Positions 46,891-57,701 of a DNA stretch of 64,000 nt are shown one piece after another. Location: NCBI GenBank assembly GCA_037043015.1, contig CM073321.1, positions 18,163,001 to 18,227,000 of the forward strand. The letters are read 5' to 3'. The notes under the pieces were generated by a model. The model made no database searches. It was given only the letters and a program-made list of their open reading frames with translations, and had not been told where the DNA came from. Source of the DNA: Bryum argenteum. Taxonomy: Eukaryota > Streptophyta > Bryopsida > Bryales > Bryaceae. Positions within the stretch are counted from its first letter, which is position 1; each line of letters opens with the position of its first letter. The position numbers and the translations under genes were made by a program.

Positions 46891-48180
46891 TGTCGCAACC
46901 CTTGCTAGCTCACCTTAGCTTACACCAACTTTTTCCCAACTCTAGCAAGTGTCACGAGCGCTAACTCTGCACATCCCCCACATGCACAAAGTTAGCTCTC
47001 CATACCAACCACCAAGCTCACCGCTTGGTTATCAATCCCTCCTACTCATGCAACCGGGACTCAACCCCTTCGTAGGTAGCCAATGGTTAGGTGCGGACTT
47101 CCACTTATGTCCAAGGCCCAACTTGGTGGCACTCCCATACCACGCGGCCTAACCGCACTTGGTGGTGTCTCCTCACCACCGCCCATGACCACCATGGTGA
47201 CCCCAAGGCCACCAAGTAATCACAACGCCGGGTGGTGAGACACCACCCCACATCGGTAGCACTCATGGTCCTCATTTTGCCCATATGAGTCCCCGTGGTG
47301 AAGCCCCAACACTAGCTCCCCACCGGGACTCACCTTGTCCTTATGAGCCACCGTGGTGAAGCCCCAACACTAGCTCCACCCACCGTGCCTCATTTTGCAC
47401 TTTGAGTCCCCATGGTGGAGCCCCAACACTAGCTCCACCCATTGGGACTCACCTTGGCTTGGGAGTCCCCATGGTGAGGCCCCAACACTAGCCACACCAC
47501 TGGGACTCCCACCTTGGTCACCACCAAGGCACCATGGGAGTGGGGAGGAGACCAGCCCTCCCCATAGTATACTCTGTGGGATTCGGCAGCCCCTGGTCCT
47601 AGGTGAAGGGCTGGACCCTCACACCTCTTAGTTTTGGAAGACCACCCAATCTCCCAATGCCTTAGCCGCTGGAAGGCCCCGGAGACTTCCCGAACCTTCC
47701 AGGGCTCGTATCTACCTCGTCCCGCATCCAAACGCGACGAGCGACCACTCTATCGACATCTACTCGTCAAGTAGATGCCGATAGACACCTTACTTGCCTC
47801 AATCCGACAAGTATTGAGGGAGTTATGCCCTCTGAAGATTCGGGAGTCCCGGGCCAGCTTCCCAGTCCAGCACTGTCCCTGGACAGCACTCCCTTTAGTC
47901 CCACAATCTTCCAACTCCCATAACTTTTAGCTCACACCTCCAAATGAGGTGCTCCTTAGCATCCCGGAATCGTGGCAACATGAGCTTCCATAATCTCATG
48001 TCCATTCCCTCGTGGCTCCTAGTCTCCGTGGGTGAGAGGCGTCTCCAACGCCCGGGGTCCTCTCCCACACTAGGCCCACTTAGGTTCCCTTCACCTTGGC
48101 ACCCCAAGGCCCGGGCGTCACTCCGGTGTCCCCTTGGGCCCTTGGTGTTGCGGGCACTCCTCAAGGAGAGGTGCGCGACA
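46891..48180 (-). repeat. 3' LTR of chromovirus
   Basis: It starts TGTCGCAACC and ends GTGCGCGACA (TG...CA), 1,290 bp. It is almost identical to the other LTR. Nearly all differences I could see are single-base indels in homopolymer runs. It contains several repeats of a CCCCAACACTAGCTCC...GGGACTCACCTTG block in the promoter-proximal part. Confidence 0.95.
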
Positions 48181-48194
48181 CTCACCCCCACCTA
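48181..48194 (-). promoter_or_regulatory. Polypurine tract (PPT)
   Basis: On the minus strand the bases just before the 3' LTR read AGGTGGGGGTGAG, the expected plus-strand primer for reverse transcription. Confidence 0.8.
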
Positions 48195-48975
48195 ATGGAG
48201 TCGATGCCCTCATCGACTATACTTGTAGTCGGTCACACCAACTCTTGGGTTGCCATCCCCATTGGTGCGAAGATTGTGTTTCACCAGGCGCGACCCCCAC
48301 AATGCACTCTCAAACTTTGGCAAAGTCTCAAAGGTGTCGTCACTAGGTGGTCGGTTTAGAACCCCGGACTTCTTCCAAGGCAACTAAACTACTCTAGACC
48401 CACCTACTTTGAGACCCTCTTGGATTGCCCTTACCTTGGCTCTCCAAGTTCGGCTCCACTAGCCTAACACTTCTTCCTTGACTACTAGGTGGACCTCAAT
48501 GCTTCCACCAAGTTGTCTTGGTTGCAAACCCAAGATGGCTTTTACACCACGACTCGATCGCACGGGGTAATGCCAAGTTCCGCCCAACTCGGATCCCACT
48601 ATCTCTTTCAAGGCATGGGTTCATGACTCCCATGCACTAGCTTGCACTAGTTTGTGGGAGTGGCGCTTTTATGAGCACACGCCATTACCTTGTCCCCGCC
48701 GGACAAGCCCAAGGCCAAGGGACTTCATGGTTTTATCCACTCTTTCTCCTAGCCTTGGTCCCCATTACTCGGCCTTCCCAACTCGGTTTCACATCTCTAT
48801 TCCCCCTCTTCCACCAACTTAGCACAAGTACAAGACTAGGACTCCATCTCATACTCTTCTCTTTGCACACACCAAAGCCAAACTTTATTGCCAAATCCAA
48901 AGAACAAGTACAAGTGTTGTGGATCTACGCCCAAGCTACAAGTCATCCTCCCCACTACGGAGATTGATGTCCTCA

Positions 48976-50219
48976 TCAATGCCTACGTTGCTTCTTGTTG
49001 GAGCTCCTATTCTTCTCAAAGTTCTCCACCACCTCCTTAGCATTCACCATGTCCTTTGCCGCCACCCACGTTGCTTCTTTCTCGTGGTATCCTCGCCACT
49101 TCACAAGGTATTCCTTGCTCTTGTTTTTGAGGTTCCTACTCTTGAGGATGGCCTCTACCTCATATTCCAAATGTTGTCCAACCAACTCTGGTGGTGGCCG
49201 AATCACTTGCTTGCGATCCGGCCACAAGGTATCCTCCTTGAATGGCTTTAACAATGAAACATGGAATGTTGGATGCACTTTGATCTCGGGTGGTAGCTCC
49301 AACTTATACACATCTTTGAACACCCGTTCCACAATGGGAAACGGACCCGCAAACTTGGACATGAACTTTGGAGTGAGGCCTTCGGGCATGGTGAAGTTCT
49401 TCACATTCAACAACACCTTTTGTCCCACCTCATACTCCACTTCACGTCTTCCGGCATTGACTTGCTTCTCATAGCGCCTTCTTGCCTTCTCCAACAACAA
49501 CTTGGTTTTTTCCAACATATGTTCCCGCTTCTTGGCCAAGTCTTCACCATCTTGGTTGAACTCGGTGTTGAATGTGCCCCCTCGAGAGCTAAGTCGGCGA
49601 GGTTGGAGTGGCTCCACTCCATAGGCCACTTTGAAAGGTGACTCCTTAGTCGCCGAGTGTGTGGCCGCATTGTAACGAACTCCGCCAACCCCACATAGTC
49701 TACCCAATCACGTTGGTCCGCACTCACAAAGTTCCTCAAGTATTGGTTCAAGACCCCATTCACCCTTTCGGTTTGCCCATCCTGTTTGGGGATGAAAGCG
49801 CGTGCTAAATGTCAACTTGGTTCCCACCTTCCTAAAGAAGTGTCTCCAAAATGCACTTGTGAACTTTGGGTCTCGATCCGACACAATCACTCTTGGCAAC
49901 CCGTGATGCTTCCACCATGCATCGAGAAAGATCTTGGCGGTCTCAAGCGCGATTCAGCGATTCCTCTAGTTGGCACCATATGAGCCAACTTGCTAAACCG
50001 ATCCACCATCACTAAGATGGCATCATACCCTTGCGACTCGGGAAGGCTTGTGATGAAGTCCATAGATACACTATGCCAAGGACCCGGCGGAATTGGCAAT
50101 GGTTGCAACAAGCCCGCTTGCTTTTGATATGAAGCCCGGTTAAGTTGGCACTTCACACAAGTCTTCACAAAGTGGGTTATGTCATCTTTCATCCCCGGCC
50201 AATAGTACCTCCTTGACAC
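48976..50219 (-). CDS. Integrase with C-terminal chromodomain
   Basis: Part of the retrotransposon polyprotein. [20 protein letters not shown] carries the end of the HHCC zinc finger. SMDFITSLPESQGYD has the first catalytic Asp, VIVSDRDPKF the second, and the RFHPQTG block precedes the Glu region, which is shifted out of frame. KSKEYLVKWRGYHEKEATW near the C-terminus is a canonical chromodomain core with its aromatic residues, expected to guide insertion to methylated histones. Frame changes lie near 49890 and 49707. The stop is at 48976. Confidence 0.88.
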
Positions 50220-50962
50220 CGTTGCAATGGTAGCCTTTTCTCCCCTATGGCGGCTATGGGACTATCATGTTCCTCCTTCAAAACCAACAATCTAAGCTTG
50301 CCTTGAGGAACATACACCCTACTTTGCTTATACTTGAGCAATCCATTCACCAACTTGATCTCCTTGAGCTTCTTGCCCTTCCTAAGATCACCAAGCATTT
50401 GTTGTGCCTCGGGGTCCTTCATGTACCCCTCTCTTATCCGCCGTTCCCAATTGCCTTCACCCTTATACATGAGCCGCAAGACTTGGGTGGTGCTCATGGC
50501 ATGAAACTCTTCCTTTCTACTTAGCGCATCCGGCACCACATTGTCACGGCCCGGTTTGTGGATCAAGTCCACATTCATGAGCGCCAAAGCATCATGCCAC
50601 CTCAATTGTTTGGCACTCATTTGTGCTTGTGTCTCAAAATACTTCAAAGACACATTATCGGTGTAGACCTTAGTCTTGTGCAACCCCAAGTAATGTTGCC
50701 ATGTCTTCAAACAATGCACCACCGCAAAGAGCTCCTTCTCGTGAGTTGGCCATCTCCTTTGACACCCATCCAACTTCTTGCTCTCATAGGCAATTGGCCT
50801 ACCATCTTGCATCAAGACGCCTCCAATGGCAAAGTCACTTGCATCTGTGTGGACCTCAAAGGGCTTATCAAACTCGGGGAACTTCAACACCGGTGGAGAT
50901 GACAACTTGTTCTTGAGTTCCTCAAAGGCTTGGTAGCAAAATTCATCCCATACTTGGTTCAC
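50189..50962 (-). CDS. RNase H and integrase N-terminus
   Basis: [18 protein letters not shown] holds the first RNase H Asp, [19 protein letters not shown] the Glu helix, and [11 protein letters not shown] the next Asp (TDN). [18 protein letters not shown] is the typical end of the Ty3 RNase H. The frame continues toward the integrase and is lost at about 50200. Confidence 0.9.
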   Translation of the reverse strand: MNQVWDEFCYQAFEELKNKLSSPPVLKFPEFDKPFEVHTDASDFAIGGVLMQDGRPIAYESKKLDGCQRRWPTHEKELFAVVHCLKTWQHYLGLHKTKVYTDNVSLKYFETQAQMSAKQLRWHDALALMNVDLIHKPGRDNVVPDALSRKEEFHAMSTTQVLRLMYKGEGNWERRIREGYMKDPEAQQMLGDLRKGKKLKEIKLVNGLLKYKQSRVYVPQGKLRLLVLKEEHDSPIAAIGEKRLPLQRCQGGTIGRG

Positions 50963-51707
50963 CCCTTTTTCAACAAGTCGGACAAAGGCTTGGCAATCTT
51001 AGAGAAGTTGCGTATGAAGCGGCGATAGTAGTTTGCTAGGCCAAGGAATGACCTAAGTCCCTTTTGTGTAGAAGGCCGCTTCCACTCTTGAATTGCCTTC
51101 ACCTTCTTCATGTCCGGCTTGATTCCATCTCCGGTAACCACATGGCCCAAGAACTCCATCTCAAGTTGTGCAAACTCACTCTTTTCCCCGTTAGCATAAA
51201 GCTTGTTGTCTCTAAGCTTCATGAGTCTTGCCTCAAGGTGCCTTGCATGTTCCTCGGCCGTCTTGGAAAACACCAAGATGTCATCGATGTAGACAATCAC
51301 AAAGTCATCCATTTCCTCTCGAAAGATGGTGTTCATAAGGGTTGTGAATGTTGAGGGTGCATTGCACAACCCAAAGGGCATCACAAGGAACTCATAAGAC
51401 CCATACCTTGTGCGGCACGCGTCTTTTCCACATCCGCATCCGCAATGCGGATTTGGTAGTAACCCGACTTCAAGTCTATGCGACTAAAGTACTTAGCTCC
51501 CGCCAATCTATCAAAGAGATCATCAATTCGAGGCAAAGGGTAGTTGTTCTTGATGGTCACCTTATTCAAGGCCCTATAATCAATGCACATCCTAAGCTTG
51601 CCATCCTTCTTGTCCACAAAGAGGACCGGTGCACCATATGGTGACTTGCTTGGTCTCACATAACCCCTTTCCAACAAGTCGTTTAGTTGCTTCTTTAGCT
51701 CCATCAA
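50959..51707 (-). CDS. Reverse transcriptase
   Basis: Two adjoining frames. [20 protein letters not shown] and [20 protein letters not shown], then [16 protein letters not shown] (first catalytic Asp), lead to a frame change near 51410. [17 protein letters not shown] and [14 protein letters not shown] follow, with YIDD at about 51291-51280. The domain is complete apart from the one-base shift. Confidence 0.92.
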
Positions 51708-52020
51708 CTCTTTTTGGTTTAACCGATAAGGTGCCTTAGAAGGTGGCTCGGCTCAGTGTAGCACCTCGATCTTGTGATCCACTTCTCTTCTTGGGGTAGC
51801 TCTTTGGGTAACTCATTGGTAAGCACATCCTTGTACTTGGCCAACACCTCTTGAATTTCTTTGGGAAGTGGTTGTTGCACCCCTTCCCCTCATGCCCAAG
51901 TTGCTCTTCACGAGCCATCACCACAAATTGATGTTCCAACATTTGGTCTAAAGAGACCAAGTTTAATTTGCCCCCGCTATTGAAGGGCCACGAGTTAACT
52001 TCAACACTAACTCCTTGCCA

Positions 52021-52596
52021 TCACGGCGCACCACTAACCGTCTTTGGCTTGTGCCTCACATCCACCGTGTGCGCCTCAAAGAAGGTATCCCCTAAGATGA
52101 GGTCTACCTCATCCATCTCACATAATGTGAAATTCTCAACAAACTCCAATGTCCCACACTTCAAGGTCACTTGCAACGCCACTTCCTCCGTCTTGTGCGG
52201 TTCGCCCTTTGCAAAACGCACATTGATGGGCTTGCTTGCCTTTTGCGTTGGCAAGCCCAACTCCCTTGCTAGTTTGGGACTCATGAAGGAGTGCGTTGCC
52301 CCCGTATCAACCAAACATGAGACATCTTTGTCCTTCACTTGGGCCTCAAGAAACAAGAGGCCCGGCCTTGGCTTGAGGCTACTTGCCTTGGCCACAAAAC
52401 CTCCTTCTAGTATGCGGTCTTCAACACAAGCAAGACTTGCAATGGTACTCACCTTCTTGTCGGGGCACTCCGCAATGAAGTGGCCAATCTTGCCACAACC
52501 ATGGCACCTCTTGGCCTTGGTGTCATCACCTTTGTCTCCCCCTTTAGATGGCTTTCCCCCTTGGTGTTCCCTTTTGTTAGAGGCTCCACCATCCAC
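52021..52596 (-). CDS. Gag zinc knuckle and aspartic protease
   Basis: CHGCGKIGHFIAEC is a CCHC knuckle (C-x2-C-x4-H-x4-C, about 52506-52465). VSCLVDTGATHSFMS gives the DTGA active site of the retroviral-type protease near 52308, and DLILGDTFFEAH is the downstream ILG motif. A frame change separates this from the gag above and from the linker below (51736-51960). Confidence 0.9.
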   Translation of the reverse strand: MDGGASNKREHQGGKPSKGGDKGDDTKAKRCHGCGKIGHFIAECPDKKVSTIASLACVEDRILEGGFVAKASSLKPRPGLLFLEAQVKDKDVSCLVDTGATHSFMSPKLARELGLPTQKASKPINVRFAKGEPHKTEEVALQVTLKCGTLEFVENFTLCEMDEVDLILGDTFFEAHTVDVRHKPKTVSGAP

Positions 52597-53593
52597 TTGT
52601 CCCTTGTGTTTGTTGCCAAAGCCAAACTTCTTGCGCTCTTTGCCTCGAGCCGCATTCCTATTTGATCCGCTTTGTTGAGAGGGGCCACTTGACTTCCTCT
52701 CGGGTCCATCACCTCAATCCTTTCAACAATCTTGATGATGCCCGCCACATCCTCAGGAAGTTTTGGGAACTTGAACAAGGCATCCACCACCCACTTTTGA
52801 AGCCCACCCAAAAAGATGCACTTCTTAGAGAACTCATCCATCTTGGGTGTGGCATTCATTTGGGCATTGAAGTCACGCACATAGGCCTTGAGAGACCCAG
52901 TGTGCCTCATTTGCACCAAGTTCATGCCTTCCCTCAACTCCTGATACTCGGTGTGAAGCGTTCACTCAACAAGTCTTTGAAGCCACCCCAAGTCAAGTTT
53001 GCCACCAACTCCGGCTCTTGCTCCTTTTTGCTTGTCCACCATTGAAGAGCATGATCCTTGAGAAATGTCACCGCAATGGAAACCTTGTCCTCCTCATCCG
53101 GCTTTTGGACATCATAGTAGTTATCCATCTCAAGAAGGAATTCCTTCACCTTCCTTGCCTTACCAAGTCCCGAGAAGGTGCTTGGCATGTTTACCTTAGC
53201 CAACTTTTTGGTGGAAGATGAAGGTCGGGACCCTTGCATCATGAGGTGTTCAATCAACCTCTCTTGGCGATCCCTTTCTTCCTTCCCACGCTTGAGCTCT
53301 TGATTCACGGAGTCCATGAACTCAAGCATTCTCATTTGGAAAGCCAATTGAGGATCTTGTTTTTCCACCCCTTGGGAAGACTCTAGGCGTCTCGACCTAG
53401 AGCGCTCCTCTTCACCCAAGGGCTCCTCTTGAAGTGACAATTCCATTTGCTCATTGCCCTCACTAGTGGCAGCTTGCTCATTGGAGTCATGAGAATGAGC
53501 CTCACTTGTAGGATCGGGGTCTTTGTTCCCCCTCGTGCGTGGCCGCTTGGAAGCTCCAGGCTCATCACCCTCAATGGTCTTCTTCTTGCCCAT
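52449..53593 (-). CDS. Gag (capsid)
   Basis: The likely start MGKKKTIEGDEPGASKRPRT is at 53593. The retrotransposon gag core includes FLLEMDNYYDVQKPDEEDKV, FLKDHALQWWTSKKE and WGGFKDLLSERF. A one-base shift at about 52940, next to a short C-run, moves the frame to LREGMNLVQMRHTGSLKAYV and CIFLGGLQKWVVDALF. It forms the virus-like particle of the element. Confidence 0.85.
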
Positions 53594-53631
53594 TGCTCCC
53601 TCACAACTTTGCACTTGGGTACTAAAAGCCT

Positions 53632-53643
53632 GCTCTGATACCA
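53632..53643 (-). promoter_or_regulatory. Primer binding site, initiator tRNA-Met
   Basis: The minus strand reads TGGTATCAGAGC two bases after the 5' LTR. This is complementary to the 3' end of plant initiator tRNA-Met and is the most common primer site of plant Ty3/Gypsy elements. Confidence 0.93.
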
Positions 53644-53645
53644 AG

Positions 53646-54939
53646 TGTCGCAACCCTTGCTAGCTCACCTTAGCTTACACCAACTTTTTCCCAACTCTAG
53701 CAAGTGTCACGAGCGCTAACTCTGCACATCCCCCACATGCACAAAGTTAGCTCTCCATACCAACCACCAAGCTCACCGCTTGGTTATCAATCCCTCCTAC
53801 TCATGCAACCGGGACTCAACCCCTTCGTAGGTAGCCAATGGTTAGGTGCGGACTTCCACTTATGTCCAAGGCCCAACTTGGTGGCACTCCCATACCACGC
53901 GGCCTAACCGCACTTGGTGGTGTCTCCTCACCACCGCCCATGACCACCATGGTGACCCCAAGGCCACCAAGTAATCACAACGCCGGCGGTGAGACACCAC
54001 CCCACATCGGTAGCACTCATGGTCCTCATTTTGCCCATATGAGTCCCCGTGGTGAAGCCCCAACACTAGCTCCCCCACCGGGACTCACCTTGTCCTTATG
54101 AGCCACCGTGGTGAAGCCCCAACACTAGCTCCACCCACCGTGCCTCATTTTGCACTTTGAGTCCCCATGGTGGAGCCCCAACACTAGCTCCACCCATTGG
54201 GACTCACCTTGGCTTGGGAGTCCCCATGGTGAGGCCCCAACACTAGCCACACCACTCGGGACTCCCACCTTGGTCACCACCAAGGCACCATGGGAGTGGG
54301 GAGGGAGACCAACCCTCCCCATAGTATACTCTGTGGGATTCGGCAGCCCCCTGGTCCTAGGTGAAGGGCTGGACCCTCACACCTCTTAGTTTTGGAAGAC
54401 CACCCAATCTCCCAATGCCTTAGCCGCTGGAAGGCCCGGAGACTTCCCGAACCTTCCAGGGCTCGTATCTACCTCGTCCCGCATCCAAACGCGACGAGCG
54501 ACCACTCTATCGACATCTACTCGTCAAGTAGATGCCGATAGACACCTTACTTGCCTCAATCCGACAAGTATTGAGGGAGTTATGCCCCTCTGAAGATTCG
54601 GGAGTCCCGGGCCAGCTTCCCAGTCCAGCACTGTCCCTGGACAGCACTCCCTTTAGTCCCACAATCTTCCAACTCCCATAACTTTTAGCTCACACCTCCA
54701 AATGAGGTGCTCCTTAGCATCCCGGAATCGTGGCAACATGAGCTTCCATAATCTCATGTCCATTCCCTCGTGGCTCCTAGTCTCCGTGGGTGAGAGGCGT
54801 CTCCAACGCCCGGGGTCCTCTCCCACACTAGGCCCACTTAGGTTCCCTTCACCTTGGCACCCCAAGGCCCGGGCGTCACTCCGGTGTCCCCCTTGGGCCC
54901 TTGGTGTTGCGGGCACTCCTCAAGGAGAGGTGCGCGACA
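53646..54939 (-). repeat. 5' LTR of chromovirus
   Basis: 1,294 bp, TGTCGCAACC to GTGCGCGACA. Compared with the other LTR I can find one clear substitution (ACCAACCC against ACCAGCCC near 54313) and about ten one-base length differences in C or G runs. It carries the promoter for the element. Confidence 0.95.
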
Positions 54940-55072
54940 ATCACCATGGTGTTGATAAACTGACGGTAACGACTAATGTCTAGCTGCCATAGGTGCATGT
55001 CGTCTTGATAGCGCTGAATGCCTGCCTCTGCTGCCCACACGGTGTTGATTCTAGAAATCCAATCCGTCATGT
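54940..55072 (-). pseudogene. Coiled-coil gene, 5' part, upstream of the chromovirus
   Basis: From ATG 55072 the minus-strand frame reads TDWISRINTVWAAEAGIQRY, QDDMHLWQLD and ISRYRQFINTMV, and meets the retrotransposon at the TSD. Its frame continues on the far side of the element at 46890. Together they were one gene before the insertion. Confidence 0.55.
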
Positions 55073-55503
55073 GTTTGGAAATAAGGCCTTATTCATTAAA
55101 TTGAGACAAAATGTACATTTTGAGACTTTCAGAAACAGATGTAGAAGTCTAGTGAATCAATAGTTGTTGAACCCAACGATATGTAGAACTTATGAGTTGG
55201 TAAATGCTCAAATTTTGAACTGAAGAAGCTCAAATTGACATTTATTGTTCTTCAACTCCAGCATTAATAGTGTGCGGGTTGCATGAAAGTGACATGCATC
55301 TATGAAACGTAAATGAAACAATTTCTTATAGAAGAAAAAGTGAGTGCTTGTCAAAGAGGGTAATATAGTTAATACGTATACAAACATATGCATTGCTGGA
55401 GGTCAACAAACATAGTGGACCTCAAAAGGATTAATATACTACTACTAAACGGTCTACATGTATAATCTTCTGCAACATGACTTCTACTACCATAGTAGAT
55501 CAA
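55073..55503. other. AT-rich, no gene recognised
   Basis: This stretch holds no supported coding frame. It separates the coiled-coil gene start from the end of the locus 4 genes on the same strand and may contain promoter sequence for the former. Confidence 0.5.
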
Positions 55504-56303
55504 TCAGTGCACATCGGATTTTGTGTCACTAAGTTTAGCTGCTTCTCCTGCTTTGAGCTTTGCAAGCCCTTTGAAAATATCGTCGCGTCGTGATCGATGG
55601 AGGGGCCCACTTCCCCACGAGCAGGCTTCGCTTGCGCTAACTTGTTCAGCTGCACAGACCTTCCGCTTCGACCTTCGAACTGGAGTGATGGTATCAGAGG
55701 GCCCACAAGCGGAGACAGACCGTGATCTGTGAGGAGGTCGTCCGGAGTCTCTAGACACCGTTGTACTGGGAGTCTTTGTATTCGTGACCGGTGTTGCAGT
55801 TAATGTCAGAAAGTGAGGACGACGCTCTGGCAAAACGCGGACACGATGTTGAAGTAGGCTCTTTGCGCACTCCCCACTTGCTTCGCAGCTAATATCCTTG
55901 AAAATTTGAGCAGAACTTGGAGCGGCCACGAGGGGTTCAGGTTCGAGCGTCATAACAGGAAGGAGGACTAGTTTGCGTATTGATCCCTCACCAGTCCAAG
56001 CGATAGGCGAGAAGCAATTGCCTAAGGTCGGCGATGTCCGTTTTAGTGGAGAGGGAGAGCAAGTCGGTCCTGACGAATCCGCGACTCGGGGGGTTGTCGA
56101 CTACGCCGTCTTCGATGTGCCCTTTGGAGTAGTCTATGGCCGCAGATGTAGCGTCTGCGGCAAACCGGGGGAGGTACGGCACGGAGCCGACAGCAGTGCC
56201 ACAACTGCCCCCCTCCGACACGAACCCCGAGAGGAGGCTCGTGGATGGCCTCTGACGCGGCAGAGCTACGCGCATGCATTCATCCTATGTACAGAAACAT
56301 TCA
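55504..56303 (-). pseudogene. Methyltransferase-like C-terminal fragment and basic tail (locus 4)
   Basis: After an acceptor GTACATAG the minus frame from about 56303 reads DECMRVALPRQRPSTSLLSG and FVSEGGSCGTAVGSVPYLPR, with a Gly-rich loop like motif I (compare DAILSVFGGGK at 30.4 kb), then a donor after YRLDW at about 55988. The next open part (55953-55504) has a basic stretch (TPVRRSKRKV, possible nuclear signal) and ends DTKSDVH. The methyltransferase reading is my inference from the loop; no DPPY-like block precedes it. It lies downstream of the HAD-like gene, the reverse of the order at loci 2 and 3. Confidence 0.35.
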
Positions 56304-56541
56304 TTTAGTAAGGAACCGCGTCAAGCAGGGTGAAATAAAAAGCATAGTCCATCACAATAGATTCAATCTTAGAACATTCATCCATGGCCAACCGATAGTA
56401 ATAATACGAAGAATTAGGGGTAAATCCAACTCCTTTATTATTAACTTCCGGTAAATACATAGTGTACATCATGGTACAATAATTACAAAATGTAGATGGA
56501 AATGTCAAAATGTAGATATGAATGTAGATGGGGGAAACAAG
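56304..56541. other. Short intergenic
   Basis: AT-rich stretch between two minus-strand genes; likely holds the 3' end of the HAD-like gene. No motif seen. Confidence 0.5.
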
Positions 56542-57393
56542 CTACAGAAAGCCAGGTCTCCTAGTAACTGTGCGCCCATCTTCCATGACTAGGTCCATCC
56601 CCGGTAAACTAAATCGAGTCCCCATGGTTTGCGAAGACATCAACATGCCGGCGATGAGTTTCTTGGCGGTCGGGTCACCGGGACGCAGCGGGTTTTGGTC
56701 AATGCGATTGTCCTCCACGAATCGATGCAAATGTCCCTCGTTTGAATCTAGGCGGTTTAGCCAAGGCAGAAGGTCTTCCATGAGGAAGTCGTTCTCGCCA
56801 TCCCAGGGACTCTAGGTGCAAAGGAACAGAGCATTACCGTTCTCATTGCAGATACTCTTTTGGGGAGAGTCATCAATGAGAAGAGTATTGTCTGGGGAAA
56901 AGAACGTGTCACCACTAGGATTGCTGAACACAGCCTCCGAGAGCACTTTCATGTACACAACCTTGTGGCCGAGTTGAAAGGACTTCCCGTCGGGGAGCTG
57001 GATCGTGGTGCAATCCTTTTGGTAGAGGACATCGAAAGGATGTTTGCCACCGCTAAAGAGGTGGCCAATGACACCCTCAGCATTATGCTTCATCATCGAA
57101 GTCCACACTAAGACCTTGTCCGCGATGTCGGAAACTTGCCAGAAAAAATCCCCGACATTTTTCCTCGCGAACACCACCTTAGGACCAATGACAGTAGGAG
57201 TCCTATGCGAGCGAATATTGTCCCCCAGAGTGTACGGTTTGGGTCCACTGTGGTTGGACCTATACTTAGATTCGCAGAGAACGCCATTCAGGTCGAAGAC
57301 AATGTTCAACCACTTCCTCCGCGGCGGAGGCGGAAGGGTACTCCCGACGATCTCTATCGCACGCTCCACAGCTACCTGATCCTCGACAGCTAC
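56542..57393 (-). pseudogene. HAD/FCP1-like protein, copy 4 (best active site)
   Basis: After the tandem acceptors CAG/GTAGCTG at 57393 the frame reads ERAIEIVGSTLPPPPRRKWL, then NIVFDLNGVLCESKY, the nucleophile motif with the first Asp kept and the second replaced by Asn. VVFARKNVGDFFWQVSDIAD and VLVWTSMMKHNAEGVIGHLF carry the FCP1-type WTS motif, DVLYQKDCTT a typical middle segment, and NTLLIDDSPQKSI the acidic motif. A TAG at 56814-56812 interrupts it; the same frame continues SPWDGENDFLMEDLLPWLNR to 56542. It is the closest of the four copies to a working FCP1/NIF-type enzyme, and lies downstream of the truncated ParB-like gene. Confidence 0.65.
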
Positions 57394-57701
57394 CTGAGCA
57401 AGACAGAAGGCACAGAGAGATTGATCAAGGAGTTACCTCGGGTAATGAAGAAATGGGAGAGCCAGAGAGTGGACAGGAGCTTTCAGTCGTCCTGATCAAC
57501 TTCGGCCTCCCATTTGAGATTGCTTCCAGTTCAAATGAGAGTGGCATGCAAACACTGATTGGTAACTGTGCAGCATAAACATTCACAAACGAAGACAATT
57601 AGGCATGTATGCGGAAAAAGGCCTTGAATGTAACTGGATTAATAAAGTGGAAGAAACCAAATCCAAAGAATCACATTATAAACACATTCCACTCAACTTA
57701 C
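57394..57701. other. Junction between truncated ParB-like gene and HAD-like gene
   Basis: About 300 bp. The ParB-like gene on the minus strand keeps only its first two exons; the following donor (GCG before GTAAGTTGAG at 57701) is intact, but no third exon follows. This is probably a deletion or rearrangement point, as locus 1 has nine more exons after this one. Confidence 0.5.

Larger units (their letters stand above)
46891..54939 (-). mobile_element. Ty3/Gypsy chromovirus LTR retrotransposon
   Basis: An 8.05-kb element on the minus strand with two LTRs, TSD ATCAC, tRNA-iMet primer site, polypurine tract, and in order gag, zinc knuckle, protease, RT, RNase H, integrase and chromodomain. The gene order (RT before integrase) and the C-terminal chromodomain make it a plant chromovirus. 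LTR near-identity says insertion was recent. The coding part is in several frames because of single-base shifts; most look like homopolymer-length changes and could be sequence errors, so the element may be intact in the real genome. It interrupts a coiled-coil gene on the same strand. Confidence 0.95.

Noticed and set aside
46949-48359. Plus-strand frames in the LTRs with repeated LGSPHGEAPTLA-type peptides
   Set aside because: They lie in the LTRs, opposite to the element's genes, and recur in both LTRs; repeat shadows.
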